Source: Flagellimonas_A sp039592695 | Lineage (GTDB): Bacteria > Bacteroidota > Bacteroidia > Flavobacteriales > Flavobacteriaceae | Direction of reading: 5' to 3' | Assembly: GCF_039592695.1 (NCBI RefSeq) | Contig: NZ_JBBUTK010000001.1 | Location: forward strand, 1,054,001 to 1,118,000 | Length of the DNA stretch: 64,000 nt | Part shown: piece after piece, positions 17,229 through 25,773 of the stretch | Layout of the letters: each line of letters begins with the position of its first letter | How positions within the stretch are numbered: the stretch's first letter is position 1 | Made by a program: the position numbers and the translations under genes | The notes under the pieces: generated by a model | Seen by the model: the letters and a program-made list of their open reading frames with translations, nothing else | What the model was told of the DNA's origin: nothing | The model's database searches: none

Positions 17229-18293
17229 ATGAAAAAGCATAATTTTAGTGCAGGGCCGTGTATTCTTCCGAAGGAAGTCATGCAAAAAGCTTCACAAGCG
17301 GTCATCGAATTAGATGATAGTGGCCTCTCACTTATCGAAATATCACACCGCAGTGCAGCATTTGTCTCCATCATGGAAAAAGCCCGTGCCCTGGCTTTGG
17401 AATTGCTGGGACTTGAAGGAAAGGGCTATTCGGCGCTCTTTCTACAAGGTGGGGCCAGCACCCAGTTTTTGATGGCGGCCTACAACTTGCTTGAAAAGAA
17501 AGCGGGGTATGTAAATACGGGCACGTGGAGCCTCAAGGCCATCAAAGAGGCCAAACTTTTTGGCGATGTGGTCGAAGTGGCCTCCTCGCAAGACCAAAAC
17601 TTTAATTACATCCCCAAAGGATATACAATACCTAATGGACTGGATTACCTTCATTTGACTTCGAACAACACCATCTTTGGTACCCAAATCAAAGAATTTC
17701 CAAAAACCAAGGTGCCACTGGTCTGTGATATGAGTTCCGACATTTTTTCACGTCAAATGGATTTCTCACAATTCGACCTGATTTATGCTGGTGCACAGAA
17801 AAATATGGGTCCGGCTGGCACAACATTGGTTGTAGTGAAGGAGGCTATTTTGGGGAAGGTATTCCGAGAGATTCCATCCATGCTGAACTACAAAGTGCAT
17901 ATTGGCAAAGACAGTATGTTCAACACCCCCCCGGTTTTTGCGGTCTACGTCTCTATGCTGACCCTGCAATGGCTGAAAGATTTGGGAGGTATTGCCGCCA
18001 TTGAGGAGATCAATGAGAAAAAAGCCAACTTGATTTATTCTGAGATTGATTTGAACCCTGTGTTTGCAGGTTTTGCCGCCAAAGAAGACCGCTCGTACAT
18101 GAATGCGACCTTCAATATCACTGATGATGCATTGAAAGAAACCTTTGACACCATGTGCAAAGAAGCTGGTATCAACGGTATCAACGGCCACCGCTCCGTA
18201 GGTGGGTATAGGGCCTCAATGTACAACGCATTGACATTAGAGAGTGTCGGGGTTCTTGTCGACATTATGAGTGAATTGGAGAAAAAGGGATAG
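17229..18293 (+). CDS. serC: Phosphoserine aminotransferase
   Basis: 354 residues from the ATG at 17229 (MKKHNFSAGPCILPKEV). The longer frame from 17202 starts at GTG and adds no family sequence. PLP enzyme making 3-phosphoserine from 3-phosphohydroxypyruvate. Visible motifs: FSAGPCILP, LQGGASTQFLM, the PLP lysine in YAGAQKNMGPAGT, and GINGHRSVGGYRASMYNA at the C-terminus. It is followed by the serA-type gene 69 nt on, making a serine-biosynthesis pair. Confidence 0.94.
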   Translation: MKKHNFSAGPCILPKEVMQKASQAVIELDDSGLSLIEISHRSAAFVSIMEKARALALELLGLEGKGYSALFLQGGASTQFLMAAYNLLEKKAGYVNTGTWSLKAIKEAKLFGDVVEVASSQDQNFNYIPKGYTIPNGLDYLHLTSNNTIFGTQIKEFPKTKVPLVCDMSSDIFSRQMDFSQFDLIYAGAQKNMGPAGTTLVVVKEAILGKVFREIPSMLNYKVHIGKDSMFNTPPVFAVYVSMLTLQWLKDLGGIAAIEEINEKKANLIYSEIDLNPVFAGFAAKEDRSYMNATFNITDDALKETFDTMCKEAGINGINGHRSVGGYRASMYNALTLESVGVLVDIMSELEKKG

Positions 18294-18322
18294 ACCCCTC
18301 CCCTACCCAAAAAGAGAGGGGT
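18294..18322 (+). terminator. Hairpin between serC and the serA-type gene
   Basis: ACCCCTC (18294-18300) pairs with GAGGGGT (18316-18322) across a 15-nt loop. There is no T tract, so it may be an intergenic repeat or an RNA-processing signal rather than a full terminator. Confidence 0.35.
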
Positions 18323-18362
18323 TAACCCAAATGTATGATTACATTAAATCGATACAATATTT

Positions 18363-19313
18363 ATGAAGGTACTTGCCAATGACGGTCTGTCAGCATCTGG
18401 AATCAATGAATTAGAGAAGAATGGCTTTGAGGTGCATACTGTAAAAGTGGCCCAAGAGCAACTAAAAAACTACATCAACGAGAATGAAATTGCGGTGCTA
18501 TTGGTAAGAAGTGCCACCCAAATACCCGCAACACTTATCGATGCGTGTCCATCACTAAAGCTCATCGGTCGTGGCGGGGTCGGCATGGACAATATCGATA
18601 TTGATCATGCCAAATCAAAGGGCCTGCATGTCATCAACACACCTGCTGCATCTTCAGAATCTGTCGCCGAATTGGTATTTGCCCATCTTTTTACCGGTGT
18701 ACGCTTTCTTCACGATTCCAACCGTATCATGCCTTTAGAGGGTGATACCAAATTCAAGCAACTCAAAAAAAGCTACGCCGCTGGTCAAGAACTTCGCGGC
18801 AAGACCATTGGTGTTATCGGTTTTGGCAGGATTGGGCAAGCCGTTGCAAAAATAGCCTTGGGCCTTGGCATGAACGTAATGTACAGCGATCACACTACCG
18901 CAACGGCTGAAATAGAAGTTTCGTTTTATGATGGGCAATCGATTAAATTCCCGTTTAAGGCAGAACCCATAGAAAATGTATTAAAGCAATCTGATTTCAT
19001 TACCGTTCATGTGCCTGCGCAAAAAGAGTATGTGCTGGGGAAAAATGAATTTGATCAAATGAAAGACGGTGTGGGTTTGGTCAATGCTTCAAGAGGTGGT
19101 GTCGTAGATGAAATTGCGCTCATAAAGGCCTTGGATGACGGTAAGATAGCCTTTGCCGGGCTTGACGTTTATGAATCAGAGCCACGGCCCGAAATCCAGA
19201 TTTTGATGCATCCAAAAATCTCGTTGACCCCTCATATCGGTGCTGCGACCAAAGAAGCCCAAGGCCGCATCGGACTTGAATTGGCTTCACAAATTATCCA
19301 AAGACTGAAATAA
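18363..19313 (+). CDS. serA: D-3-phosphoglycerate dehydrogenase-type 2-hydroxyacid dehydrogenase
   Basis: 316 residues. NAD-dependent D-2-hydroxyacid dehydrogenase fold: IGRGGVGMDNID, Rossmann GVIGFGRIGQAVAKIA near residue 155, VNASRGGVVDE, and the catalytic His in LTPHIGAAT. The short form lacks the C-terminal ACT domain. Position directly after serC supports a role as the serine-pathway dehydrogenase. The GVGMDNIDI motif fits this better than lactate or glyoxylate reductases. Identity as serA rests partly on this context. Confidence 0.85.
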   Translation: MKVLANDGLSASGINELEKNGFEVHTVKVAQEQLKNYINENEIAVLLVRSATQIPATLIDACPSLKLIGRGGVGMDNIDIDHAKSKGLHVINTPAASSESVAELVFAHLFTGVRFLHDSNRIMPLEGDTKFKQLKKSYAAGQELRGKTIGVIGFGRIGQAVAKIALGLGMNVMYSDHTTATAEIEVSFYDGQSIKFPFKAEPIENVLKQSDFITVHVPAQKEYVLGKNEFDQMKDGVGLVNASRGGVVDEIALIKALDDGKIAFAGLDVYESEPRPEIQILMHPKISLTPHIGAATKEAQGRIGLELASQIIQRLK

Positions 19314-19390
19314 TTCTTTTTTAATGGGCAATGCACCCCATCGTGCCGCTTTTTTTGCTACATTGAAATTCTATTCTAAACGCTAAAGAA

Positions 19391-20017
19391 ATGTCAGGAT
19401 TACTCGATTTATTAAGTAGCCCCATGGGCAAGCAAATGATACATGGTTTGTCTAACCAAACCGGACAACCCGAAGATAAGACGGCCGATGTGCTGAGCAT
19501 GGCCATGCCCTTGATCATGGGGCAGATGAAAAGAAACGTATCGCAAGGTGGAGCCGATGGGCTCTTAAATGCGCTTTCCTCAAAACACACAGGAGGGATT
19601 TTAGACAATCTCGGTGGCCTTTTTGATGGAGGTGTAGACGACAGTGTGGTAAACGATGGTGCGGGTATTTTAGGCCACGTCTTCGGTAACAAACAACCCC
19701 AGGTTGAGAATGCTTTGAGTCAAAAATCGGGTATGGATGCTGGTTCAATTGCTCAAATCTTAAAAGTGGCGGCACCAATTTTAATGGGACTTCTGGGCCA
19801 GCAGCGTGCCCAAGGCAATATCAATGATGCCAATGGTATGAACACATTACTGGGCAGCATGCTCGGTGGGCAACCAAAACGCAATCAAAGTTTGATAGAA
19901 AGTCTAATTGATGCCGATGGTGATGGCAGCGTGCTTGATGATGTTGCCGGTATGGTGCTGGGCGGTAAGAAAAAAGGCGGTATTGGTGGCCTTTTGGGTG
20001 GTCTCTTTGGCAAATAA
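19391..20017 (+). CDS. DUF937 domain-containing protein
   Basis: 208 residues. Rich in Gly, Leu, Met and Asn, with MSGLLDLLSSPMGKQ and two related segments (LSMAMPLIMGQMKRN near residue 37, LKVAAPILMGLLGQQ near 125) that mark the YidB/DUF937 family. The C-terminus is Gly-Lys rich (GKKKGGIGGLLGGLFGK). An EF-hand-like stretch DADGDGSVLDD lies near residue 177, so calcium binding is possible. No known function. A strong terminator follows. Confidence 0.85.
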   Translation: MSGLLDLLSSPMGKQMIHGLSNQTGQPEDKTADVLSMAMPLIMGQMKRNVSQGGADGLLNALSSKHTGGILDNLGGLFDGGVDDSVVNDGAGILGHVFGNKQPQVENALSQKSGMDAGSIAQILKVAAPILMGLLGQQRAQGNINDANGMNTLLGSMLGGQPKRNQSLIESLIDADGDGSVLDDVAGMVLGGKKKGGIGGLLGGLFGK

Positions 20018-20043
20018 TCCTTTAAAAAGACAAGTTTTAACAT

Positions 20044-20072
20044 AGCCGTTGGAATTCACCAACGGCTTTTTT
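20044..20072 (+). terminator. Rho-independent terminator after the DUF937 gene
   Basis: AGCCGTTGG / CCAACGGCT, a perfect 9-bp stem with 6-nt loop, is followed by six T residues. It lies 27 nt after the stop at 20017. Confidence 0.85.
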
Positions 20073-20123
20073 CGTATTTTCTATGGCATATTTTTTGTAT
20101 TCGACATACATAAAAAGAAAATT

Positions 20124-20612
20124 ATGAAAAAGTACACCTTCATTTCATCAGTATTGTTATTCGCTATCAGTTTAGCATTGGCAAGTTGCACCGGCGCAAA
20201 AAGCACGGGTCAGACATCACAAGAAAAAGAGGAGCTTGTTGAAGTTACCCCTGAGGAAAAAAAGTTCTTCGAAATGGAAGAAGATGAGGCCGTAAAAATC
20301 TCAGATGATGAGACCGAATACGAAATCATTATCATCGACCCGGGTTTCTACACATGGCTGCAAAGTATTGCAAGACCCGAAGGGTACTATTCCAAAACAT
20401 TTCTTGAGACCAGAAACCAGATTTTGGTCACCAATTGGAATATAAGAGCCACATTGCCCCTACAATTTGACGCAAACCTTTATCTATTTCCTATCGACTA
20501 CAGTCCGAACATTGATTATGGCTATGAGGTGAATTACAAATTGTACAACTACTTTATCTTCTTTCAGCGAAAATACAATCAGCGTTTGGGCCCTTGGCTT
20601 CCGAGGATTTAA
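20124..20612 (+). CDS. DUF6146-type lipoprotein
   Basis: 162 residues from the ATG at 20124; the frame upstream of it (from 20049) runs through the preceding terminator and is not translated sequence. A lipobox (LASC, Cys about residue 24) precedes an acidic linker and a conserved domain: YEIIIIDPGFYTWLQSIARP, YYSKTFLETRN, VTNWNIRA and YGYEVNYKLYNYFIFFQ. I associate this Bacteroidota family with DUF6146. Function unknown. It is followed by the DUF6787-type membrane gene at 28 nt. Confidence 0.75.
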   Translation: MKKYTFISSVLLFAISLALASCTGAKSTGQTSQEKEELVEVTPEEKKFFEMEEDEAVKISDDETEYEIIIIDPGFYTWLQSIARPEGYYSKTFLETRNQILVTNWNIRATLPLQFDANLYLFPIDYSPNIDYGYEVNYKLYNYFIFFQRKYNQRLGPWLPRI

Positions 20613-20640
20613 GAGGTATATTTGCCATCATTTTTTATCA

Positions 20641-21159
20641 ATGATGGAAAAACTAAAACAACGGTGGAACATTGACAGGAACTGGCAATTGGTGTTCCCT
20701 TTTTTGGGGGTATTATTGGTTTTGTTGACAGCATACTCATTCGCCAGAAAACTCTTGCACACCTTCGATCTCAACAACACTTTTTATGAGTGGCCCTTCA
20801 CATTAGGAATCACAGCGGTTTTGTATGTATTGATGGTACGTTTTTTTCTTTGGTGTTTCAAAAAACTGGAGAACAGATGGAAGGTAGAACATGATTGGGA
20901 GATGATTGCCATTTTCATCGTCTTTGCCATCACAGGAAGCGTTTCTGCCAAACTTGCGGCTCCGTTGACAGAATTGATCGGTCTTGAAAAAGCGACTGTT
21001 TCTGGGTGGATTTACTGGCCCGTACGTATTCTTCTTATTTTCCCGATTTATCAGGTGTTGTTGGTATGTTTTGGCTGGCTTTTTGGGCAATTCAAGTTTT
21101 TCTGGAGCTTTGAAAAAAAGATGCTCAAACACATGGGGTTAGGCTTTCTTTTCACCTAA
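20641..21159 (+). CDS. DUF6787-type membrane protein with an internal duplication
   Basis: 172 residues (ATGATG start, so 20644 is also possible). Two related halves are seen: RWNIDRNWQLVFPFLGVLL at residue 8 and RWKVEHDWEMIAIFIVFAI at about 80, each opening a pair of membrane spans. The C-terminal half matches the usual family of about 100 residues (GSVSAKLAAPLTELIGLE, WPVRILLIFPIYQVLLVCFGW, FFWSFEKKM). Databases sometimes call it diacylglyceryl transferase without support. Function unknown. Confidence 0.7.
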   Translation: MMEKLKQRWNIDRNWQLVFPFLGVLLVLLTAYSFARKLLHTFDLNNTFYEWPFTLGITAVLYVLMVRFFLWCFKKLENRWKVEHDWEMIAIFIVFAITGSVSAKLAAPLTELIGLEKATVSGWIYWPVRILLIFPIYQVLLVCFGWLFGQFKFFWSFEKKMLKHMGLGFLFT

Positions 21160-21200
21160 AATTGTGAATTCCTTAACATAACCCTGGGCCGCAAAACATT

Positions 21201-21208
21201 TAGCTTTG
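21201..21208 (+). promoter_or_regulatory. -7 element for the TonB-receptor locus
   Basis: TAGCTTTG (TAnnTTTG) ends 7 nt before the ATGATG at 21216, so the transcript would have a very short leader. No clear -33 TTG and no palindrome like that at 45033-45055 is visible. Confidence 0.45.
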
Positions 21209-21215
21209 TAGGAAG

Positions 21216-21518
21216 ATGATGGAGCTCAAGAAAATCGTCCCTCTTATTATATGCCTTTTGCTGTTACTGGTAAAAGTGTCAACACTGCATGTGTACTCCC
21301 ATCAAATGGATGATAGTTGTTTGGATGATTGTACGTTCTGCGAACTGGCTATCGAAAACCAACAGAACGAACTCTTTCTTCCGCCTTTAGTACAAGGCAT
21401 TGCTACAAATACTTCTATTTGCTTTGATTTTACCCCCCCAGCGGATTACAAAGCGGTACTTCCAAATACTGTTGTGGTCGTTCAGTTATGTTCCAGGCCG
21501 CCACCTTCGCTATCATAG
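21216..21518 (+). CDS. Small exported Cys-rich protein before the TonB receptor
   Basis: 100 residues. A hydrophobic signal or anchor (IVPLIICLLLLLVKVS) is followed by TLHVYSHQ, then a Cys cluster CLDDCTFCELAI, and a C-terminus ending CSRPPPS. It shares the order LHV(Y/F)xxH ... CxxC ... RxPPxS with the protein at 24619, which flanks the receptor on the other side. His and Cys clusters in a small envelope protein suggest metal binding. This is an inference. The family is not recognised by name. Confidence 0.6.
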   Translation: MMELKKIVPLIICLLLLLVKVSTLHVYSHQMDDSCLDDCTFCELAIENQQNELFLPPLVQGIATNTSICFDFTPPADYKAVLPNTVVVVQLCSRPPPSLS

Positions 21519-21594
21519 GTTTACAATTTAAGCTCTGGACACAGTCGATCCATACCTTCAATAAACTCGATTGAAGTACAACAAATTCCTTTGA

Positions 21595-23994
21595 ATGAAA
21601 AAATTGCTTTTCATAATGTTCTGCATTATGACATTTCCCTCCGCTTTCTCCCAAGAGTGTAACAACACACTTCGAGGAAAAGTAATCGATTACCATGACA
21701 GCACACCTTTGTCGGGGGCCACCATTATGGTTTTTGGCACAGAAAAGGCAGTGGTTTCAGATATCGACGGCAATTATCACATCGATGGGCTTTGCAAGGG
21801 CAACTACGAACTAGAGGTATCACATGCTGAATGTGCCACACTCTTCATTCCCGTTACAATTGATCAAAATATGACCCTTGACATAAAATTGGAGCACCAT
21901 TTAGAAGAACTCAAAGAGGTCAAGGTCATTGGTGATGCCGTTTTTGACAAGACCAATTCCGCCCAAGAAACTTCACTCAGTTTAAAAACGCTCGAACAAT
22001 ATAGCGCGGGCAGTCTTGGCGAGGCATTGAAAGAAGTGGGGGGGGTGTCAAGTCTGAACACAGGGGCAAATATTGTCAAACCGATAATTCACGGGCTTAA
22101 TGGTAGCCGGGTGCTGATACTCAATGATGGGGTGCGCATGCAAGATATGGAGTGGGGCGATGAACATGCACCGAATATCGACATCAATGCTGCGGGTTCC
22201 ATCACAGTGGTCAAAGGAGCCTCTGCCCTTCGATATGGGGGCGATGCCATTGGAGGCACCATCATCATGGAGCCGCGACGTATTTTTACAAAAGACACCT
22301 TATTTGGCAAAACCCTGGTCAATGGTATATCAAACGGCAGGGGCGGTGTCCTGACCTCAGAATTGGCCAAAACCTATAAAAAGGGATGGTTTTTGAAAGC
22401 ACAGGGGTCTTACAAACGGTTGGGTGACCAAGAGGCCCCAGATTATGTACTTTCAAACACTGGTATTCAAGAAACTGGGGCTTCGCTCGAAGCAGGAAAG
22501 AATCTATTTGAGTGGGGGTTCAACGCTCGCTATTCCTATTATGACGCTGAAATCGCCATTCTGCGAGCCTCCCACATTGGCAACGTTGATGATTTGATCC
22601 GCAGTATCAACAGCGGCCAGCCTGAGATTGTCAGACCCTTTACTTATGATTTACAAAATCCAAGACAGAAAGTGACGCATCACTTGGGCAAGCTTGAATT
22701 CTACAAACGTTTTGAGGGGTTGGGCAAATGGAGCTTTCAATATGATTATCAGAACAACCGCAGATTTGAGTTTGATATTCGGGTAGGTGAAGACCGTGGG
22801 AAACCTTCTATCGACCTTGAATTGACTACTCATACGGTGAACACAGATTTTAAATGGGATGCCAACCGTGACTTTCAGCTGCATTTTGGGATTATGGGGC
22901 GCTATCAAGATAATTTTGCCAATCCAGACACAGGGGTACGCCGTCTGATTCCCGATTATGAAAAAGTTGATTTCGGTGGATTTTTGATTTCAGAATATCG
23001 ACTGAACGGCTACTGGAAGCTTGATGGCGGTATCCGATATGATTTTACCCGTATCGATGCAAAAAAATTTTACCAGACTTCCCGATGGGAAGAGCGTGGT
23101 TACGATGAAGATTTTTCCCAATTTGTCATCGATGATCTGGGCACACAACTGTTGACCAATCCCGTTTTTGATTACGGCAATGTTTCGGCCACAGCGGGAA
23201 TTCAGTTTTCCCAGAACAATAATCGTACGTTCCGTTTCAATTATGCACTGGCGCAACGGGCACCCAATCCCTCTGAGATTTTTAGCGACGGCCTGCACCA
23301 CTCTGCAGCCCGAATAGAATTGGGTGATTTGCGCGTAGATAGTGAAACTTCCCATAAATTTTCGCTGACATACGATAGACAGTTTAAAAATTGGGGCTAC
23401 ACATTGGAGCCGCATGCCAACTTTATCACAGATTTCATTTTATTGGAGCCTTCTGGAGTGGAGTTGACACTTCGCGGAGCTTTTCCGGTATGGAGCTATC
23501 GTCAGACCGATGCCCGTATTCTAGGCGTGGATGCTTCAGCCTATATCAACTGGGCCGAGCGTTGGCAGACCGACCACCGATTTTCATTGGTAAAGGGCAA
23601 TGATACCCAGCGCGACCAAGCACTCGTCAACATACCAAGTGCCAATTTGCGAAATCGGTTGACGTATTCAAGACCCGAATGGAAAAACTTTGAATTGTCT
23701 TTGCGAAGCGACTATGTGTTCAGGCAAAATGAATTTCCACCAAATATTACGGTTTTCTCACCCGAGCAGCAAGAAGAAGTGCTGTTGGAAATCAATACGC
23801 CGCCCGAGGCCTATCATCTAGTGGGACTATTTGGCACGATGGAGTTTCCATTGGGAAAAAAAACAAGATTGACCACCTCATTGACCATTAACAACATACT
23901 CAACACCAATTATAGAGACTACCTGAACCGTCAGCGTTTTTTTGCCGACGATTTGGGCAGAAACTTCATTGTACAACTAAAATTTAATTATTAA
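21595..23994 (+). CDS. TonB-dependent receptor with carboxypeptidase-like N-terminal domain
   Basis: 799 residues. Signal peptide (to about residue 20), carboxypeptidase-D regulatory-like domain (LRGKVIDYHDSTPLSGATI, residues 25-105), plug domain (LGEALKEVGGVSS, HGLNGSRVLILNDGVRMQD) and a 22-strand-type barrel ending in the aromatic signature FIVQLKFNY. The plug sequence with NDGVRMQDMEWGDEHAPN recalls receptors for zinc or other metals such as ZnuD, but this is a weak clue. It sits in a locus with small His/Cys proteins, a lipoprotein and an ABC system, so it likely imports their substrate. Confidence 0.88.
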   Translation: MKKLLFIMFCIMTFPSAFSQECNNTLRGKVIDYHDSTPLSGATIMVFGTEKAVVSDIDGNYHIDGLCKGNYELEVSHAECATLFIPVTIDQNMTLDIKLEHHLEELKEVKVIGDAVFDKTNSAQETSLSLKTLEQYSAGSLGEALKEVGGVSSLNTGANIVKPIIHGLNGSRVLILNDGVRMQDMEWGDEHAPNIDINAAGSITVVKGASALRYGGDAIGGTIIMEPRRIFTKDTLFGKTLVNGISNGRGGVLTSELAKTYKKGWFLKAQGSYKRLGDQEAPDYVLSNTGIQETGASLEAGKNLFEWGFNARYSYYDAEIAILRASHIGNVDDLIRSINSGQPEIVRPFTYDLQNPRQKVTHHLGKLEFYKRFEGLGKWSFQYDYQNNRRFEFDIRVGEDRGKPSIDLELTTHTVNTDFKWDANRDFQLHFGIMGRYQDNFANPDTGVRRLIPDYEKVDFGGFLISEYRLNGYWKLDGGIRYDFTRIDAKKFYQTSRWEERGYDEDFSQFVIDDLGTQLLTNPVFDYGNVSATAGIQFSQNNNRTFRFNYALAQRAPNPSEIFSDGLHHSAARIELGDLRVDSETSHKFSLTYDRQFKNWGYTLEPHANFITDFILLEPSGVELTLRGAFPVWSYRQTDARILGVDASAYINWAERWQTDHRFSLVKGNDTQRDQALVNIPSANLRNRLTYSRPEWKNFELSLRSDYVFRQNEFPPNITVFSPEQQEEVLLEINTPPEAYHLVGLFGTMEFPLGKKTRLTTSLTINNILNTNYRDYLNRQRFFADDLGRNFIVQLKFNY

Positions 23995-24009
23995 CACTAA
24001 TTTTTTATC

Positions 24010-24564
24010 ATGAAAACAATCAAATTTTTATCAATTTTTGCCTTGGCAGGACTTCTTTTTACAGGCTGTTCAGACGATGACGAAAACCCCGACCCAGTAA
24101 ATGAAGAGGAGGTGATTACCACAATGACCGTGACCCTGGTTCCAGGTGGAGGTGGTGATACCATTACCCTGCAAACCAGAGATTTGGATGGTGACGGCCC
24201 CGATGCGCCTGTAGTTACGGTTTCTGGTGATTTGGCCGCCAATACCACCTATGGCGGGGGTATCGTTTTGTTGAACGAAACAGAAACTCCTCCAGAGAAT
24301 ATTACCGAAGAAGTAGAAGACGAAGACGATGAGCATCAGTTCTTTTTCGTCACTACCGGAAATATCGCAAGTGTGGATTACGGTGACCAAGACGATGATG
24401 GCAACCCAGTTGGGCTCGTATTTACACTCACAACTGGTGATGCCGGCAACGCATCCATAGCCATTACGTTACGCCATGAGCCTAAAAAACCCAACGATGG
24501 CACCTTGGCCGATGCGGGTGGCGAAACCGATATTACAGAAACATTTAATTTGACCATTCAGTAG
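24010..24564 (+). CDS. Acidic lipoprotein paired with the TonB receptor
   Basis: 184 residues, 15 nt after the receptor. Lipobox LLFTGCSDDD (Cys at 20), acidic linker, then a beta-rich domain with MTVTLVPGGGGDTITLQTRDLDGDGPDAP, DEDDEHQFFFVT, and Asp/Asn-rich loops (DYGDQDDDGNP). The motif style suggests a surface or periplasmic binding protein. I recall the database name type 1 periplasmic binding fold superfamily protein for close relatives. Its acidic loops could bind a cation. A terminator follows. Confidence 0.75.
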   Translation: MKTIKFLSIFALAGLLFTGCSDDDENPDPVNEEEVITTMTVTLVPGGGGDTITLQTRDLDGDGPDAPVVTVSGDLAANTTYGGGIVLLNETETPPENITEEVEDEDDEHQFFFVTTGNIASVDYGDQDDDGNPVGLVFTLTTGDAGNASIAITLRHEPKKPNDGTLADAGGETDITETFNLTIQ

Positions 24565-24587
24565 GGGTCTAACTTTTTAAACCTTTC

Positions 24588-24618
24588 AAGGGGGCGGATA
24601 GTCCCGCTCCCTTTTTTT
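24588..24618 (+). terminator. Terminator abutting the next start codon
   Basis: A 10-bp stem with one G-T pair (arms 24588-24597 and 24604-24613), 6-nt loop and seven T residues (24612-24618) end directly at the ATG of the gene at 24619. Transcripts reading into that gene must pass this terminator, so it may act as an attenuator. Confidence 0.8.
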
Positions 24619-24948
24619 ATGAAGAACAACAAGACAAAAAAGCCATTTGGAATTTTATTGGCAACTTTACTACTGTTTCAGTTGTCATACCATGCTTTGC
24701 ATGTCTTTACCGCCCATGAGTCTTACGCATATATTGAGAACAGCACGCTGGAAACTCAAGTACAAGAGACTTCTTTTGACTGTGAACTATGTGCCAAATT
24801 GCTGAGCCAGACAGTTTTTATATGGACTGGCCATCTCATTCTTTTATTCTTTGCCGCTCTTTTTTCAATTATAATATCGCAAGAGCTATTATGTAGCCCC
24901 CGACTGCTTTCTTTCCATTTTCGGCGAGGTCCTCCTTTTTCCATCTAG
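24619..24948 (+). CDS. Small membrane protein related to the one at 21216
   Basis: 109 residues. Two hydrophobic segments (FGILLATLLLFQLS, residues 10-23; FIWTGHLILLFFAALFSIIIS, about 68-88) flank an envelope loop with ALHVFTAHE and FDCELCAKLL. The C-terminus is basic, HFRRGPPFS. The LHV(F/Y)..H, CxxC and RxPPxS landmarks match the protein at 21216-21518. The ATG directly follows a terminator T tract and no better start is present. Its function may be metal handling at the membrane; this is an inference. Confidence 0.6.
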   Translation: MKNNKTKKPFGILLATLLLFQLSYHALHVFTAHESYAYIENSTLETQVQETSFDCELCAKLLSQTVFIWTGHLILLFFAALFSIIISQELLCSPRLLSFHFRRGPPFSI

Positions 24949-25056
24949 CCCATTTTCACGAACACGGGAATAACCCCTTTGCTTTTGCACATCCACCATG
25001 CAGCACTTTCATGGAATTGCAGCATGTGAAAACAATATCCATCTAAAAACACAACG

Positions 25057-25773
25057 ATGATCATTACCAACAACCTTACAAAAGCGTATGGCGACCAGAC
25101 TGCCCTTGACCATTTGGAGCTCAAGGTCAATGAAGGCGAAATCTACTGCCTTCTTGGTGCCAACGGTGCTGGAAAGACCACCGCCATCAACCTGTTATTG
25201 GGCTTTATCAGCCCAACCTCGGGGAGTGCGTTTATCAACCAACTGAATGTTCAAGAAAACCCAAAGGCCATCAAACGGTTTCTGGCCTACATTCCTGAAA
25301 ACTTGATGCTCTACCCTAGCCTGACCGCTGTGGAAAACCTCGACTATTTTTCCGGAATTGCGGGCAAAAAACTAAATACAGAACAATTGAAAAAATTTTT
25401 AGAGGAAGCCGGACTACAATCTGAAGCGTTTGACAACCGCATCTCAACTTTTTCGAAAGGCATGCGCCAAAAAGTGGGTATTGCCATTGCTTTGGCCAAA
25501 GATGCCAAGGTATTGCTGTTAGATGAACCCACCTCGGGACTAGATCCAAAAGCCAGTAATGAATTTGGCCTTTTGTTACAAAAACTTCGTAAAAAAGGTG
25601 TAGCGACCCTCATGGCCACCCATGATATTTTTCGTGCCAAAGAAGTGGCGACACATATCGGCATCATGAAAGACGGCCAATTGAAACAGCAGTTTGTGGC
25701 TGATGATATTTCCCTTTCTGAACTTGAGAAAGCGTATTTGAACACCATGGAATACAAAGAACTGGCATTATGA
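25057..25773 (+). CDS. ABC transporter ATP-binding protein
   Basis: 238 residues. Walker A GANGAGKTT, Q-loop LAYIPENLMLY, signature FSKGMRQKVGIAIAL, Walker B VLLLDEPTSGLD and H-loop ATHD are intact. It resembles ATPases of the NosF/CcmA type that work with membrane proteins of the ABC-2 kind. It overlaps the first permease by 4 nt (ATGA). It begins 108 nt after the small membrane gene, so it may belong to the same locus as the TonB receptor. Confidence 0.92.
   Translation: MIITNNLTKAYGDQTALDHLELKVNEGEIYCLLGANGAGKTTAINLLLGFISPTSGSAFINQLNVQENPKAIKRFLAYIPENLMLYPSLTAVENLDYFSGIAGKKLNTEQLKKFLEEAGLQSEAFDNRISTFSKGMRQKVGIAIALAKDAKVLLLDEPTSGLDPKASNEFGLLLQKLRKKGVATLMATHDIFRAKEVATHIGIMKDGQLKQQFVADDISLSELEKAYLNTMEYKELAL

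Noticed and set aside
21201..21215. Zur-type box for the TonB-receptor locus
   Set aside because: No TGCAAC-N3-GTTGCA-like palindrome was found in the leader; control by the same regulator is not supported by sequence.
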